Shown: positions 45,009 to 53,709 of the stretch, in pieces
Numbering within the stretch: the first letter of the stretch is position 1
Layout: each line of letters starts with the position of its first letter
DNA from: Phytophthora hibernalis
Taxonomy: Eukaryota > Oomycota > Peronosporomycetes > Peronosporales > Peronosporaceae
Direction of reading: 5' to 3'
Assembly (NCBI GenBank): GCA_012656075.1
Contig: JAAKBF010000368.1
Coordinates: 62,001 to 126,000 of the forward strand
Length of the DNA: 64,000 nt
Notes under the pieces: generated by a model
Database searches by the model: none
What the model was told of the DNA's origin: nothing
What the model saw: only the letters and a program-made list of their open reading frames with translations
Translations under genes and position numbers: made by a program

Positions 45009-46234
45009 ATGACAACATGCTTCAGTGTGATCGAGAGCTTTCTACTGGAAGTTGATGGGCTCGAGGAGCAGCTAGAGCCGATATCAAGCGTTGCAACGGC
45101 CGAAGAGATCAAGAAATGGGGACTGAACACCTCGGTTCAACAGAAAACGACCAAGCACAAAACGAGGAAGAAAAATCTACCGGACCCGTCGTGGGTCAAG
45201 CGGAAAACGAGTTGCAGGCGCTGCGAGCGCAGACGAAAGCGTTGCAGATTCAAGTGGACCAATTGGAGGCGGACCATGCGTCTGTAAACGGAAGGTCGCC
45301 ACTCAAGACGAGAGCGTTGGTGGAGGAAAGTCGACGACGAACTGCTCAGAACGAGAACGTCTTGCTCAAGGCCAAGTTACAGCGGTATGCGAAGCAGTCG
45401 GAGGCTTTAAAAAACACTTTAAAGACTGCTGAGGCTGAGCAGAAAGAGTTTTTGCGGGGTGCTTGGCTATTCGTGAGAGCTCTGAGTGTGGAAGTTGTTG
45501 GGGCGGGGCGACAGCTTCGCCACTGCAGCTCGGAAGTCTTCGACATGCTCGAGAGGAAGGTGGATGCCAGCTTCCTCGAGTTTGAACATTTCTTGAAGGC
45601 AGATCAGTGGCCGGTGCTTCCTGGAAATGATCAAGTGGTGGAGACAACTGACAGCAGCGGGGCTGTGGAGTTCTCAGTCACGACGTTGATGCCATTTGAC
45701 GAGAAAACGATGTTCTCTGCGATGTGGTCGGTGGTTAGGACGGGGAAATATCCTGACAGCAAGGGTTCCACCGTCATCCTCCGCTCGGACGATGCATTTG
45801 CGGTGACATTTGATGTCGCGGTACAGCTTGGGCGTGGAGATGTAATTAATATCGATACTCACTGCGTGACGAAGCGGTTCGAGACGGCCGAAGGTTCTGC
45901 CATCTTGACGGAGTTTTGCTGCACGTGGACGGCAAACTTTCCGTCTAGTGGCACTTGGACGCACACCACTCAAGAAAGAGCGGCCTTTGTGCTACGAGAA
46001 TACTCACATGAAGGTGGCGCCTCACCTGGAATGTGTCTGGGCCGAAACTTGGTTCGATTTGAACCAGGTGAACTGGGCAAAGACTTCAGGCATTTTCCGC
46101 TGAAAAATTCTTGCACTCTAAAGGAAGTTCTGATCCCGTCCACCCGTCAGCTCATCCACGCACGAAAACAGTTCATGGAGAATAGTTTGTTTGATGCGAT
46201 TCGTTCTCAAACAGAACGAAGCAGTACTGACTAA
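45009..46234 (+). CDS. Oomycete coiled-coil / START-like protein (M96-like family)
   Basis: ATG at 45009 gives MTTCFSVIESFLLEVDGLEEQ and a Lys-rich stretch (TTKHKTRKK). The sense then shifts to the next frame (one base missing between about 45160 and 45215), continuing ELQALRAQTKALQIQVDQLEAD, a leucine-type coiled coil. A C-terminal domain of about 230 residues follows (FLEFEHFLKADQWPV, TFDVAVQLGRGDVINID, FVLREYSHEGGASPGM) to the stop at 46234. The layout of short basic region, coiled coil and a START-like domain is common among oomycete proteins annotated as M96 mating-specific-like or bZIP-like; this assignment is from memory. Except for the single break the gene is open. Confidence 0.6.
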
Positions 46235-46624
46235 ACCGTGAGCTACCGGTATGCTGTTTAGAAATTTACAGAGGATCTTCGGTGAGATGTTCCAGAGGAC
46301 CACGCCGAATCTTAATTCGCTACACGTATAAATTTGGCGCTCACTGTGTAGTCACCCTACATGTTGAGCTCATAAGGTTGGAAATGAGACGTGCAACTTA
46401 GAAACGAGAAGCTGCACACGACTTCATTTTTAAGATACACCCGCTCAAGATACTCTTTAAAAGAGTATGTATCTCCGTTTCTTTCATCGCAAAACTTGAT
46501 CCATGCCTGCGTTCAGACTCGAGCGACAAATGTGAATATATTAGCTTGATAATAGTTGGACGTCGGGTATTTCGCTCAAAATCAACGTGTAAAGGTACCA
46601 CCTTCCGGTATCAGTAGAACATCT
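46235..46624. other. No gene recognised
   Basis: 3' flank of the START-like gene up to the next inverted-repeat element. No motif seen. Confidence 0.5.
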
Positions 46625-47425
46625 CACTTTGGGACACCTGACCTCCTTACAAAAGCCTATATTAAATAAAACCTGTCGAAAGTGATATGACTAGGGATTT
46701 GTATGGTACCGAGGTTCCGCCCACCGAAAGGCGGATACTGACATTTCCTTGTCATAAGGGGTCGGTTTGTCATAAGGGCAAATCAGTTTCTACCAATCAC
46801 AAGACGCGATATGTAGTTGTTTTGTCATAAGGGCCCATGGTACCGTAAAATGTATTTTAAAGTACGACGGGTATGATTGGCTCAGATTCATTTTTCAAAT
46901 CGCTACATCCAAATGGATGGCAAGAGGTTGGCGACACCTCTGGCGCTTAGCGCCGCAGCACACATGAAATCCATGGCCAAAGAGAGTGTAGTATGCAAAG
47001 CGTTAGAAGGTTATTGATCAGTCTATCTCGCAAGACCTGGTAGAGCTGTTTTAGAGCGGTGGAAGACCGACACAAGAACGTTGCATCCTGTCATCACACG
47101 CGCGGCGACGCGGGGAGACTTGTTGTCTACAGTAAAATTCCGATTAGGTACGACGCATATCGTTTTGTCGGATTAATACAGTAAACCTAACCACAAACGC
47201 ATTTGGGTAGGCCCTTATGACAAGGAAATGCCGGTATGCACAACGAAAGCACCAGCCTGGGTTGTATGTTCATGTAGTAGATAAAGGCACACACGTTATG
47301 CTGCAATGACACCTGTACTCGCGGTGGGCGAACCTCGGTACCATTCAAATCCCTAGTCATAGCATTTTCGACAGGTTTTATTTAATATAGGTTTTTGTAT
47401 GGAGGTGAGGTGTCCCAAAGTTGTG
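46625..47425. mobile_element. ~800-bp MITE with ~105-bp inverted ends
   Basis: Left end from CACTTTGGGACACCTGACC (46625) to the CCGCCCACCG near 46727 is mirrored by 47318-47425 as reverse complement, with shared blocks TATTAAATAAAACCTGTCG, TGACTAGGGATTTG and TGGTACCGAGGTTC. The interior contains TTGTCATAAGGG three times and its complement once (CCCTTATGACAAGGAAATG near 47212). No coding frame, so a non-autonomous DNA transposon. Target duplication was not resolved, because the outermost bases of the two arms differ. Confidence 0.75.
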
Positions 47426-47519
47426 TCGCGGTGGCCTAAGCGTTTTTGTTTTGTGAGCCACCCTATAGAGTGCAAAAACGCGAGCGTTAGCGCATTCCCG
47501 CCCTTCCCTAGCGTCTTCT

Positions 47520-47613
47520 GGTACATGTGTCAAAACCGCACCTTCAAATGATAAAAAATGACGGAGTTACTGCAACTTATTCAAGTGTCCCAATCCTTTT
47601 GTCGCGCAGTGTA
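47520..47613. repeat. Possible lone Tc1/mariner terminus
   Basis: Read on the minus strand from 47613: TACACTGCGCGACAAAAGG followed by ATTGGGACAC, the style of many Tc1/mariner ends. The right arm of the neighbouring element ends with a related string (CACCGCGACACAACTTTGGG). A partner end was not found. Confidence 0.3.
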
Positions 47614-47759
47614 GTTGGTCACTACGTTCTGTTTGTTTTTCTCCTTTTTCTACATACAATAGTGAAAAGTGTTCTCAGCGTAAGGTGTACAATTGAGCCT
47701 TCAACTCGCCAACATTGAAGCTGTCGACGTGAAATCTATCGCCTAGATTCTGATCTTGT

Positions 47760-48968
47760 TCAAGCGTCCCGGATGCCAACAGCACCATCACGTGTAATCC
47801 GCGCACCATCCAGTACCATTGCCACGTCGGACAGATTGCCCAGCAGCATCATCAGAGGCTTCATAAAATTCACCGTCGTCTCTAGCCGCACCACACGACC
47901 GATGGAAGCGTCCCACTCGAAGCAGAGCGAGCAAGGCAGAAGTAGGCGCTGTCGTATCATGCTTGAGCGCAGCGATGCAGCTTTGGACGCACCAGCCTCA
48001 TTCTCGTTTGAATCGCCAGGCGATAGGTGTACAAATACGCCCCTGAACGTTTCTTCCGACACTGTCACGTTTAGAACCGCCGTCACACTCACAAAGTGGT
48101 CGGTTTTTCGTTCGATGCGCTCAAGCTGGAAGTATAGGTTTTGGAAGCTCAACGAGTACAACAGCCACTGCTTCATGAGCGCCTCCACACCGCTACGCTC
48201 GCCCAGGATCACGTTTTCTGTAACCGAAGAGCGCAAGAACGAGAGCTGGCGCTTTGTATCCTCATTTTCACGGTACTCGATCTCGAAGTTTGTTTTGTGT
48301 GGCCCCGCTTCAGGAAGTGTCATCAGAGCGCCGAAACGGAAGTTGTGGAAGTACTCCACCACCACGTTCCAGACGTCCTGTTGATCGCCGTACTTCAATC
48401 GGCTGCGCTGCAGTTCGAGCACCGGAATCTCGCTACGCAACACCTGAACGGTGTACGCGAGTCTTTTGTTGTGAGTGAGTTGCTTCTGCCTGTAGCGAGC
48501 CTGGTTGGCCCGGCACTGCTTTCGGCGTCGATCGGTTTGGAGTCGGACGCGTTTGGGCTTATGCCGAGGCCGTTCCAACTCCATGTCGCTTGGTTGGTGG
48601 TTGGCACAGGTGACGGTCATTGCAATTGCGTCGTCGGAGCTTGTTGACTGACATCGGAGCGAGGCGGAAGCTGGGGCGTTATCACGGTATTGCGGTGCTA
48701 CTTCGGGCTCCTGATGTCGGTAGCTGCCGAACACGGACGAAGTGAAAGATTTAGATGTCGACCTGGCCGGTGGATCCATGGGTGGAAGAGAGAACCCGAG
48801 AAAACGTTGCTGCGTGGCCTTTTCGTTGTCGCTCGTAAACGTGTCCATCCTTGTAGACACTCGCTGAAGGACAGGACGGACCATCTCGGAGCTCAGCTTC
48901 GGTCGGTGGAACATGGGTCGTCTTGGTCTGAAGCCGTCAAAAACGGAAGGCATTGTAGTCGCTTTCAT
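47760..48968 (-). CDS. bZIP transcription factor, oomycete type
   Basis: Uninterrupted 402-codon gene with ATG at 48968 and TGA at 47762-47760. The bZIP lies mid-protein: basic region DRRRKQCRANQARYRQKQ at residues about 146-163, followed by a leucine-type heptad region to about residue 190 (LAYTVQVLRSEIPVLELQ). The position of the normally invariant DNA-contacting Asn is Cys (CRANQARYR), a substitution known in oomycete bZIPs. The N-terminal 145 residues are Ser/Pro-rich. The C-terminal half (FEIEYRENEDTKRQLSF, VSVTAVLNVTVSEETFRGVF) is a START-like/unknown domain frequent in this group. Expected to be a nuclear DNA-binding regulator. No introns or breaks. Confidence 0.88.
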   Translation of the reverse strand: MKATTMPSVFDGFRPRRPMFHRPKLSSEMVRPVLQRVSTRMDTFTSDNEKATQQRFLGFSLPPMDPPARSTSKSFTSSVFGSYRHQEPEVAPQYRDNAPASASLRCQSTSSDDAIAMTVTCANHQPSDMELERPRHKPKRVRLQTDRRRKQCRANQARYRQKQLTHNKRLAYTVQVLRSEIPVLELQRSRLKYGDQQDVWNVVVEYFHNFRFGALMTLPEAGPHKTNFEIEYRENEDTKRQLSFLRSSVTENVILGERSGVEALMKQWLLYSLSFQNLYFQLERIERKTDHFVSVTAVLNVTVSEETFRGVFVHLSPGDSNENEAGASKAASLRSSMIRQRLLLPCSLCFEWDASIGRVVRLETTVNFMKPLMMLLGNLSDVAMVLDGARITRDGAVGIRDA

Positions 48969-50151
48969 TGAATAACGAGAGCCGATTAAGGGACCAGTAG
49001 TATGTGGTCGTTGTGGCGAGACGAGAAATGAGGAGGTGAAGATAACTCCGATGATGCGATAGAAATCGTGTGCCGCAGTGGTAGCAGTTCGATGGACGTG
49101 TTGGGCATGGTGTTGATGACGGCATTCGATCAGAGCTCATTCTAACAGGTGTTCACGATTACTCTGATTTTAGAATGTGCGGTTGGTCGCTACATGTACT
49201 CCACTTGTACGTAGAAGTACATGAGCTAGATCGTGAAGTTCATGGTGATGGGGTTATCGTCGGTGTATACTGGCTGAAAGGATACTGGATGCTACGTGGC
49301 GCAAACAGTTTGCCTTCTTACTCCCAATCTTGCTCCACGGAATTGTATTTTATCTTACAGAACTTTGACCGATTTGCGATCTGTTGCGACCTGAGACTAC
49401 TTCGTCCAGGCCGGTCTCCTAATGCAGAGTAGGAAGCTAGTGATGTAAGTCAACACAGACACTGGGCGGCAACCGGCCTATTTAGGACCAATGTTAAATT
49501 TTCAGCATTCGTTGATAATCAATAGGAAAGTGCCGTAGGCGGCACTATTTGCTAGCTTGCATTGAAGCACCTCCGATACCAGGGTGTGGTGGGAGGTTAA
49601 ACGCGAGAAGGGAAATCTGAAACTAGCCACTCCAACGGTCTCCTACGTTCTTTTTAAATTTTGCTCCCTCTGCATCGCTCGAAAATATCCATGATTTGGG
49701 TCGTGTTGTGGAATGTACTGATCTACGGTATGGGCACTGCAGTTGGCGTGAGACTAAAGAGTATGAGAAGGGTGTGAGACGAGAAAGTAGATTTGGAAGA
49801 GAGGGCTCAGTCGGGAATTTGCAGCCAGAGAGAGAGAGAGATACACCCGTGCCTAAAGGTGGCTTTTAGTAAAATTTGTTGTACTTTTTACTGTAGTATG
49901 TTGAAAAGCACGTGTTTTGACAGCAGCTCAAAGCCAGCTACGGATCGACCCAAAGCGCAACCGAGGGACATTTGTGTAAACCAAGTATTTTTGTTAAGCT
50001 TAGAAATCGGATTTGGTGCTTCTTCGTCAGCCGGTGCTAGCGGCTATCGGCGAATGCAAGTCGACACGACTCGTCGTTCTGAACATGTAAAGGATGATTC
50101 CGCGAAGGCAGCGCATCTCCATGCCATGTTTGCGGTTTCTTTTTGACCGCC
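48969..50151. other. No further gene; bZIP promoter side and SWEET 3' flank
   Basis: Short frames only. A small AG run (about 49828-49842) is the only simple repeat seen. The bZIP promoter element is listed separately. Confidence 0.5.
49025..49031 (-). promoter_or_regulatory. Oomycete initiator upstream of the bZIP gene
   Basis: Minus strand TCATTTC (TCAYTYY consensus), about 57 bp upstream of the ATG at 48968, in a CT-rich context. No CAATTT flank. Confidence 0.4.
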
Positions 50152-50967
50152 CTACGAATGCAGTGGAGCAAGAGGAGACTTGGTTAATTGATACACGGGG
50201 CTCTGGGGAATACTGGCAGATTGAACACTTGCGCGGCTGATTGAGATCGAAATGACGCCGTCGTCTTCCTTCTTCTTTTCGAGCAGATCGTCCAGTGTCG
50301 CGCCGAAACCAAGCGGGTGTTTGCTCGGGTGATAGATCATGTAGACAATCAGCTGTGCTACACCGATGGTCGCGCAGCATCCGTTGGCAACGAGGAGAAA
50401 CCACAGTCCAGATATGGGCGTGTATATGACCCACATCGTGTTGTTGAACGTGCCCGCGACCACCATATTAATCGGGATGAAGACGCCCGTCTTGTACTTG
50501 ATGACGTCCTTGATCTTGATGAATGGAGAACTATAGAGCACCAACGTCGTGCACACGGCCATGTAGCCCATGATGTCGTTCACCGTGCCCCTGCTAATGT
50601 TTAATACCCCAAGCACACCCAGCACCGCGTACGTCACGATGACCGAGAGAACAGCTGCGTACGCACCAATGACCCGCCAAGCTTGCTTTCTGTCGGGTGT
50701 GTAGCGCAGGAACACTAGTATATAACCGAGGGCGATAAATTGCCCAGATAGGAAGGTGGAAAAGACCGGGAACCAATTGTTGGTCAGTAGACCCTGCAAC
50801 GTCCAGACGTGGGTGTTGGTATACAGAGATACTAGCGAGACGATGTTGGTGTTTCCGATGGACTTGGTCTTGTAGATCTTGTAAACCGCCGGCGTCGGGC
50901 TCAGAATCATCATAAGCGACGTACAGGCGGCGATGACGCGGAAGACGGACTCCACTGAACTGGACAT
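50152..50967 (-). CDS. SWEET (MtN3/saliva) sugar transporter
   Basis: Intact 271-residue gene. ATG at 50967 (MSSSVESVFRVIAACTSL) was chosen because it starts the first membrane helix and lies just below an initiator element. Two MtN3 triple-helix units joined by a linker helix give seven membrane segments. Key family features: LSPTPAVYKIYKTKSIGNTN after the first helix (Pro and the K-S-I-G loop), LQGLLTNNWFPVF, then in the second unit SSPFIKIKDVIKYKTG and FNNTMWVIYTPIS, matching the repeated proline and Asn residues of the sugar pocket. The cytosolic tail is rich in Ser, Lys and Asp. Likely a passive, bidirectional sugar carrier at the plasma membrane. Confidence 0.92.
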   Translation of the reverse strand: MSSSVESVFRVIAACTSLMMILSPTPAVYKIYKTKSIGNTNIVSLVSLYTNTHVWTLQGLLTNNWFPVFSTFLSGQFIALGYILVFLRYTPDRKQAWRVIGAYAAVLSVIVTYAVLGVLGVLNISRGTVNDIMGYMAVCTTLVLYSSPFIKIKDVIKYKTGVFIPINMVVAGTFNNTMWVIYTPISGLWFLLVANGCCATIGVAQLIVYMIYHPSKHPLGFGATLDDLLEKKKEDDGVISISISRASVQSASIPQSPVYQLTKSPLAPLHS

Positions 50968-51003
50968 GTCGAAGTTGGCTTGGTTTCTCCACTGAGTTAA
51001 TCG

Positions 51004-51010
51004 CAAAATG
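51004..51010 (-). promoter_or_regulatory. Oomycete initiator of the SWEET gene
   Basis: Minus strand CTCATTTTGCG contains TCATTTT, 37-43 bp upstream of the SWEET ATG, a typical distance. Confidence 0.5.
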
Positions 51011-51289
51011 AGTCTAGTGGTAGACGAACTACAGGAAGTTTGCTTCAGGGAGCACCTTGTCCGCAATCGTGCGACTGGCTCGAGCAGATGGAGAGAGGAA
51101 GGCTAAGATGGGCGACCTTGATATGTGGAACAGTACAGGATCATCAGTTTAACGACCACAAGAACGTGCAAACCCAAGGAAACGTCGGTCCAAGATTGGA
51201 TGCCGATGGCGTTTCCCGGGATAGAGGCCACTTTTCGCGATATTATAACAGGATCTCACTCGTCCAATCTCGCTGATTGCGTTACTTGT

Positions 51290-51780
51290 ATTAAATGGTT
51301 AACCCAACTTGTGTTTAGAGATTACCCTACGGTTCCAAAAGAGGTTGCTGAGCAGCGCCATCGCCAAGAACTGGTTCCCATCTTCTCACGTCCGAAATCA
51401 TCTACGTCACTGTTAATAAAATACGTTCTACTGGTTCGCCCACGACCTCAAGAAAACTCTTCGACGGTTATTTGTTTGAGCCACCATCTTGGGACTTATC
51501 ACCGTACACTCGGCTATCGGTCTAGTGGAGACACCAACCAGTCAAACGACGGGGCGTTGGGATGTTAGGCGTGTCTGCTGGTGTTCAGCTCGCGGTTCAA
51601 GAGTATGCTGAAGGTGCTGCACTACAAGTCAGCGACGTTTATACTGATCCCAATGGTGGCTGTAGGTGCACTGAACAGCGTCATGCGGATCGTATAATTC
51701 CCTATGACTTCGAACTGGTTCCTGTTCAGCGGCAACATCTCTGAATACGCACCTACCGGTATACCTAACGACTGCTGCGC
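51290..51780 (+). pseudogene. Decayed SWEET transporter, divergent from the intact gene
   Basis: Plus-strand fragments in changing frames align with the neighbouring SWEET: IAKNWFPS (51368-51391) with NNWFPVFS, YWFAHDLKKTLRRLFV then ATILGLITVHSAIGLVE (51440-51530) with the linker-helix region, VLHYKSATFILIPMVAVGALNSVMRIVYNS (read in pieces, 51610-51700) with VIKYKTGVFIPINMVVAG onwards, and NWFLFSGN near 51716. Several stops interrupt. The first triple-helix unit is mostly gone. It points away from the intact minus-strand gene, so the pair was head-to-head. Confidence 0.7.
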
Positions 51781-52699
51781 ACATGCTTTTGTCTTCAGAA
51801 AATAGTACTGGCACACAAAAATCTTTAAATAACAGACAGTGGGTGGGCGACGTGGCTGGACATACCGGTAGCACCAACCTAACACTGCCCCGGAGCGCGT
51901 TCCCGCAGCGGCACGGTGAAGGCAGGGCAGAGCCCCCGCCGGAGCCGAAAGCGTGAGGGCAATACGTGAGGCCAGAGGTTCTATCTCCATGTCGCGAGTG
52001 AAGCGAACCGCGGACGCCGGAGGGGCGCCCAGCCTCGCTACGCTTGCCTGGTCATTAACGATTAAAGGTTATTTATGTCTTATTGGGACACACAGGTATC
52101 AAAAATTTACATTTGTCAAGTTTGCTGGGTGAAATAACTGCATATGCATGTGTTTACCGCCTTCTGTCTTTTGTCTTCGAATGCCAATTACTTCAAGTAC
52201 TGTATTCGTCGAGCTCGGGAATCGCATCCTGTTTACGATGACCCGGATGCTCGTCGCATCAACCTTGCGGGCTTTCAGTCGCTCCCAGAAGGCAGCGACG
52301 TTGACCCGAAGAGCAAGCAGGCCTTGTGTACACCGCCCCCATTGCGGGGATCCCATTGAACGTCTGCACTCGTGTAGATTTATTCTGGGACCTGTTTATA
52401 TGAGGCATGCTTTATTGGTGACCAGACCGAGCTTTTGTGACGTTGCCTCGAATTTGTCCGTAACCGCACAACCGAGATCGGTGTAGAAAGTGATTGCAAT
52501 TCACCTAGTTAGCGCTGGGTGGTTTGCTCTTGTTACTACCTGTGAACAATACAAATGTGCCTGGGCTTGAAATATCTGCTTGTTTATAATGAAGAGAACA
52601 CGACAGAATAACCAAGCACAACTCAAATATGATTGTTGGGCTTTTGTATAGATTTATACTTCGAAGTATGTACTAGTACAACAGTACGAAACTAAGTGC
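51781..52699. other. No confident gene
   Basis: Around 52356-52130 the minus strand reads RLKARKVDATSIRVIVNRM and NTVLEVIGIRRQKTEGG, protein-like but unassigned and short. The rest is without motifs. Confidence 0.35.
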
Positions 52700-53146
52700 T
52701 TAAACCCCGATGTCTTTGCCATAGGTTCCCTTCCACCATTTGGAGTACTCCACCCACAAGTGATAATTGATATCCGTGTCCAAATCAGCTGGCGACATCC
52801 TCTTGACTTTCTCCGCGATGCCCAGCTTTTCGTCTACCTGATCCGGATTGACACCAACCTTCTTGATCTTGTTGAATAGATTGGAAGCGATGAGTTTGTT
52901 TTCCTGGGCCTCGAGGGTGTCCACTTCATCAAGAAGCTCCTTCAAGCTCGACGACTTGGTCATCTTTGCGATAATTTGAGTTAGCCAACTTCTCTCTTCG
53001 CCATCGTAGAGACCCTGATCACCAACCCCGCGTTCTCAGAGACCTGGTGCCCATATTACTGTTTTTGGCAATATCGGTCGCGTTTACGGCGATCGAGGCA
53101 TCAGAGTGGCAAGGATGGCAGCGAAGATGAAGACGCTCAAACACAT
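52700..53146 (-). pseudogene. RxLR-type effector relic, two frame breaks
   Basis: ATG at 53146 opens a hydrophobic signal-peptide-like start (MCLSVFIFAAILATL). The spacer continues in a second frame (DASIAVNATDIAKN) to an RSLR motif near 53047. The third frame has GEER at about 53003, then a helical C-terminal domain (SSSLKELLDEVDTLEAQE, LFNKIKKVGVNPDQV, LWVEYSKWWKGTYG) to the stop at 52700. The order of signal peptide, RxLR, EER and helical domain is intact while the frame changes twice, near 53100 and near 53030. As written it cannot make a secreted effector. It stands next to a Crypton element. Confidence 0.7.
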
Positions 53147-53709
53147 AGTCAGTCAATCGTAGTTGGGTGAAGAGGTCTGAGGCTTGAACAGCAAAAAGCG
53201 GACTGACCGTTGCTGAGCCACAGCCCACTGCAGCTGCGTGGTCTGGGCTAAGGTCGTTCGTTTGTGAAATGTTGCTGTCTGGCAACCAATTGGATGAAGG
53301 AAGACCTACATGAAGGTAACACACCTCTCATTACATGTACAGTACTGTACGTCATGTCATATACATTGCTAAGAAATACCATCCGACACTGAATCATGTA
53401 GTCGTTGGCTATGGATGAAAAACAATGTCTCTCCGACCAAACTTCATCCTTGTATGGTACATATTAGCCAATGAGATTGGTCTTTAATTCGTTTTTGGCC
53501 AATAAAAACCATCTCTATGGTTTTTGGCGAATCGAATCACGTTAACGATTTTATTTTATCCAATAAAAATACGATTTTACGTTGCAGTCGGAAGCTGAGC
53601 GATTCCGACATATCTGGTCGGAGCTGACGCCCAGATATGTGTATCGTGCTACAAGCGAGAGGTGCACCACGTATCACTCGCATATTTGCCGCCTCTCCGA
53701 CCAAGAGTA

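Noticed and set aside
52130..52356. Minus-strand frame with KARKVDATSIRVIVNRM
   Set aside because: Protein-like but short, and no family recognised; mentioned only in the gap entry.
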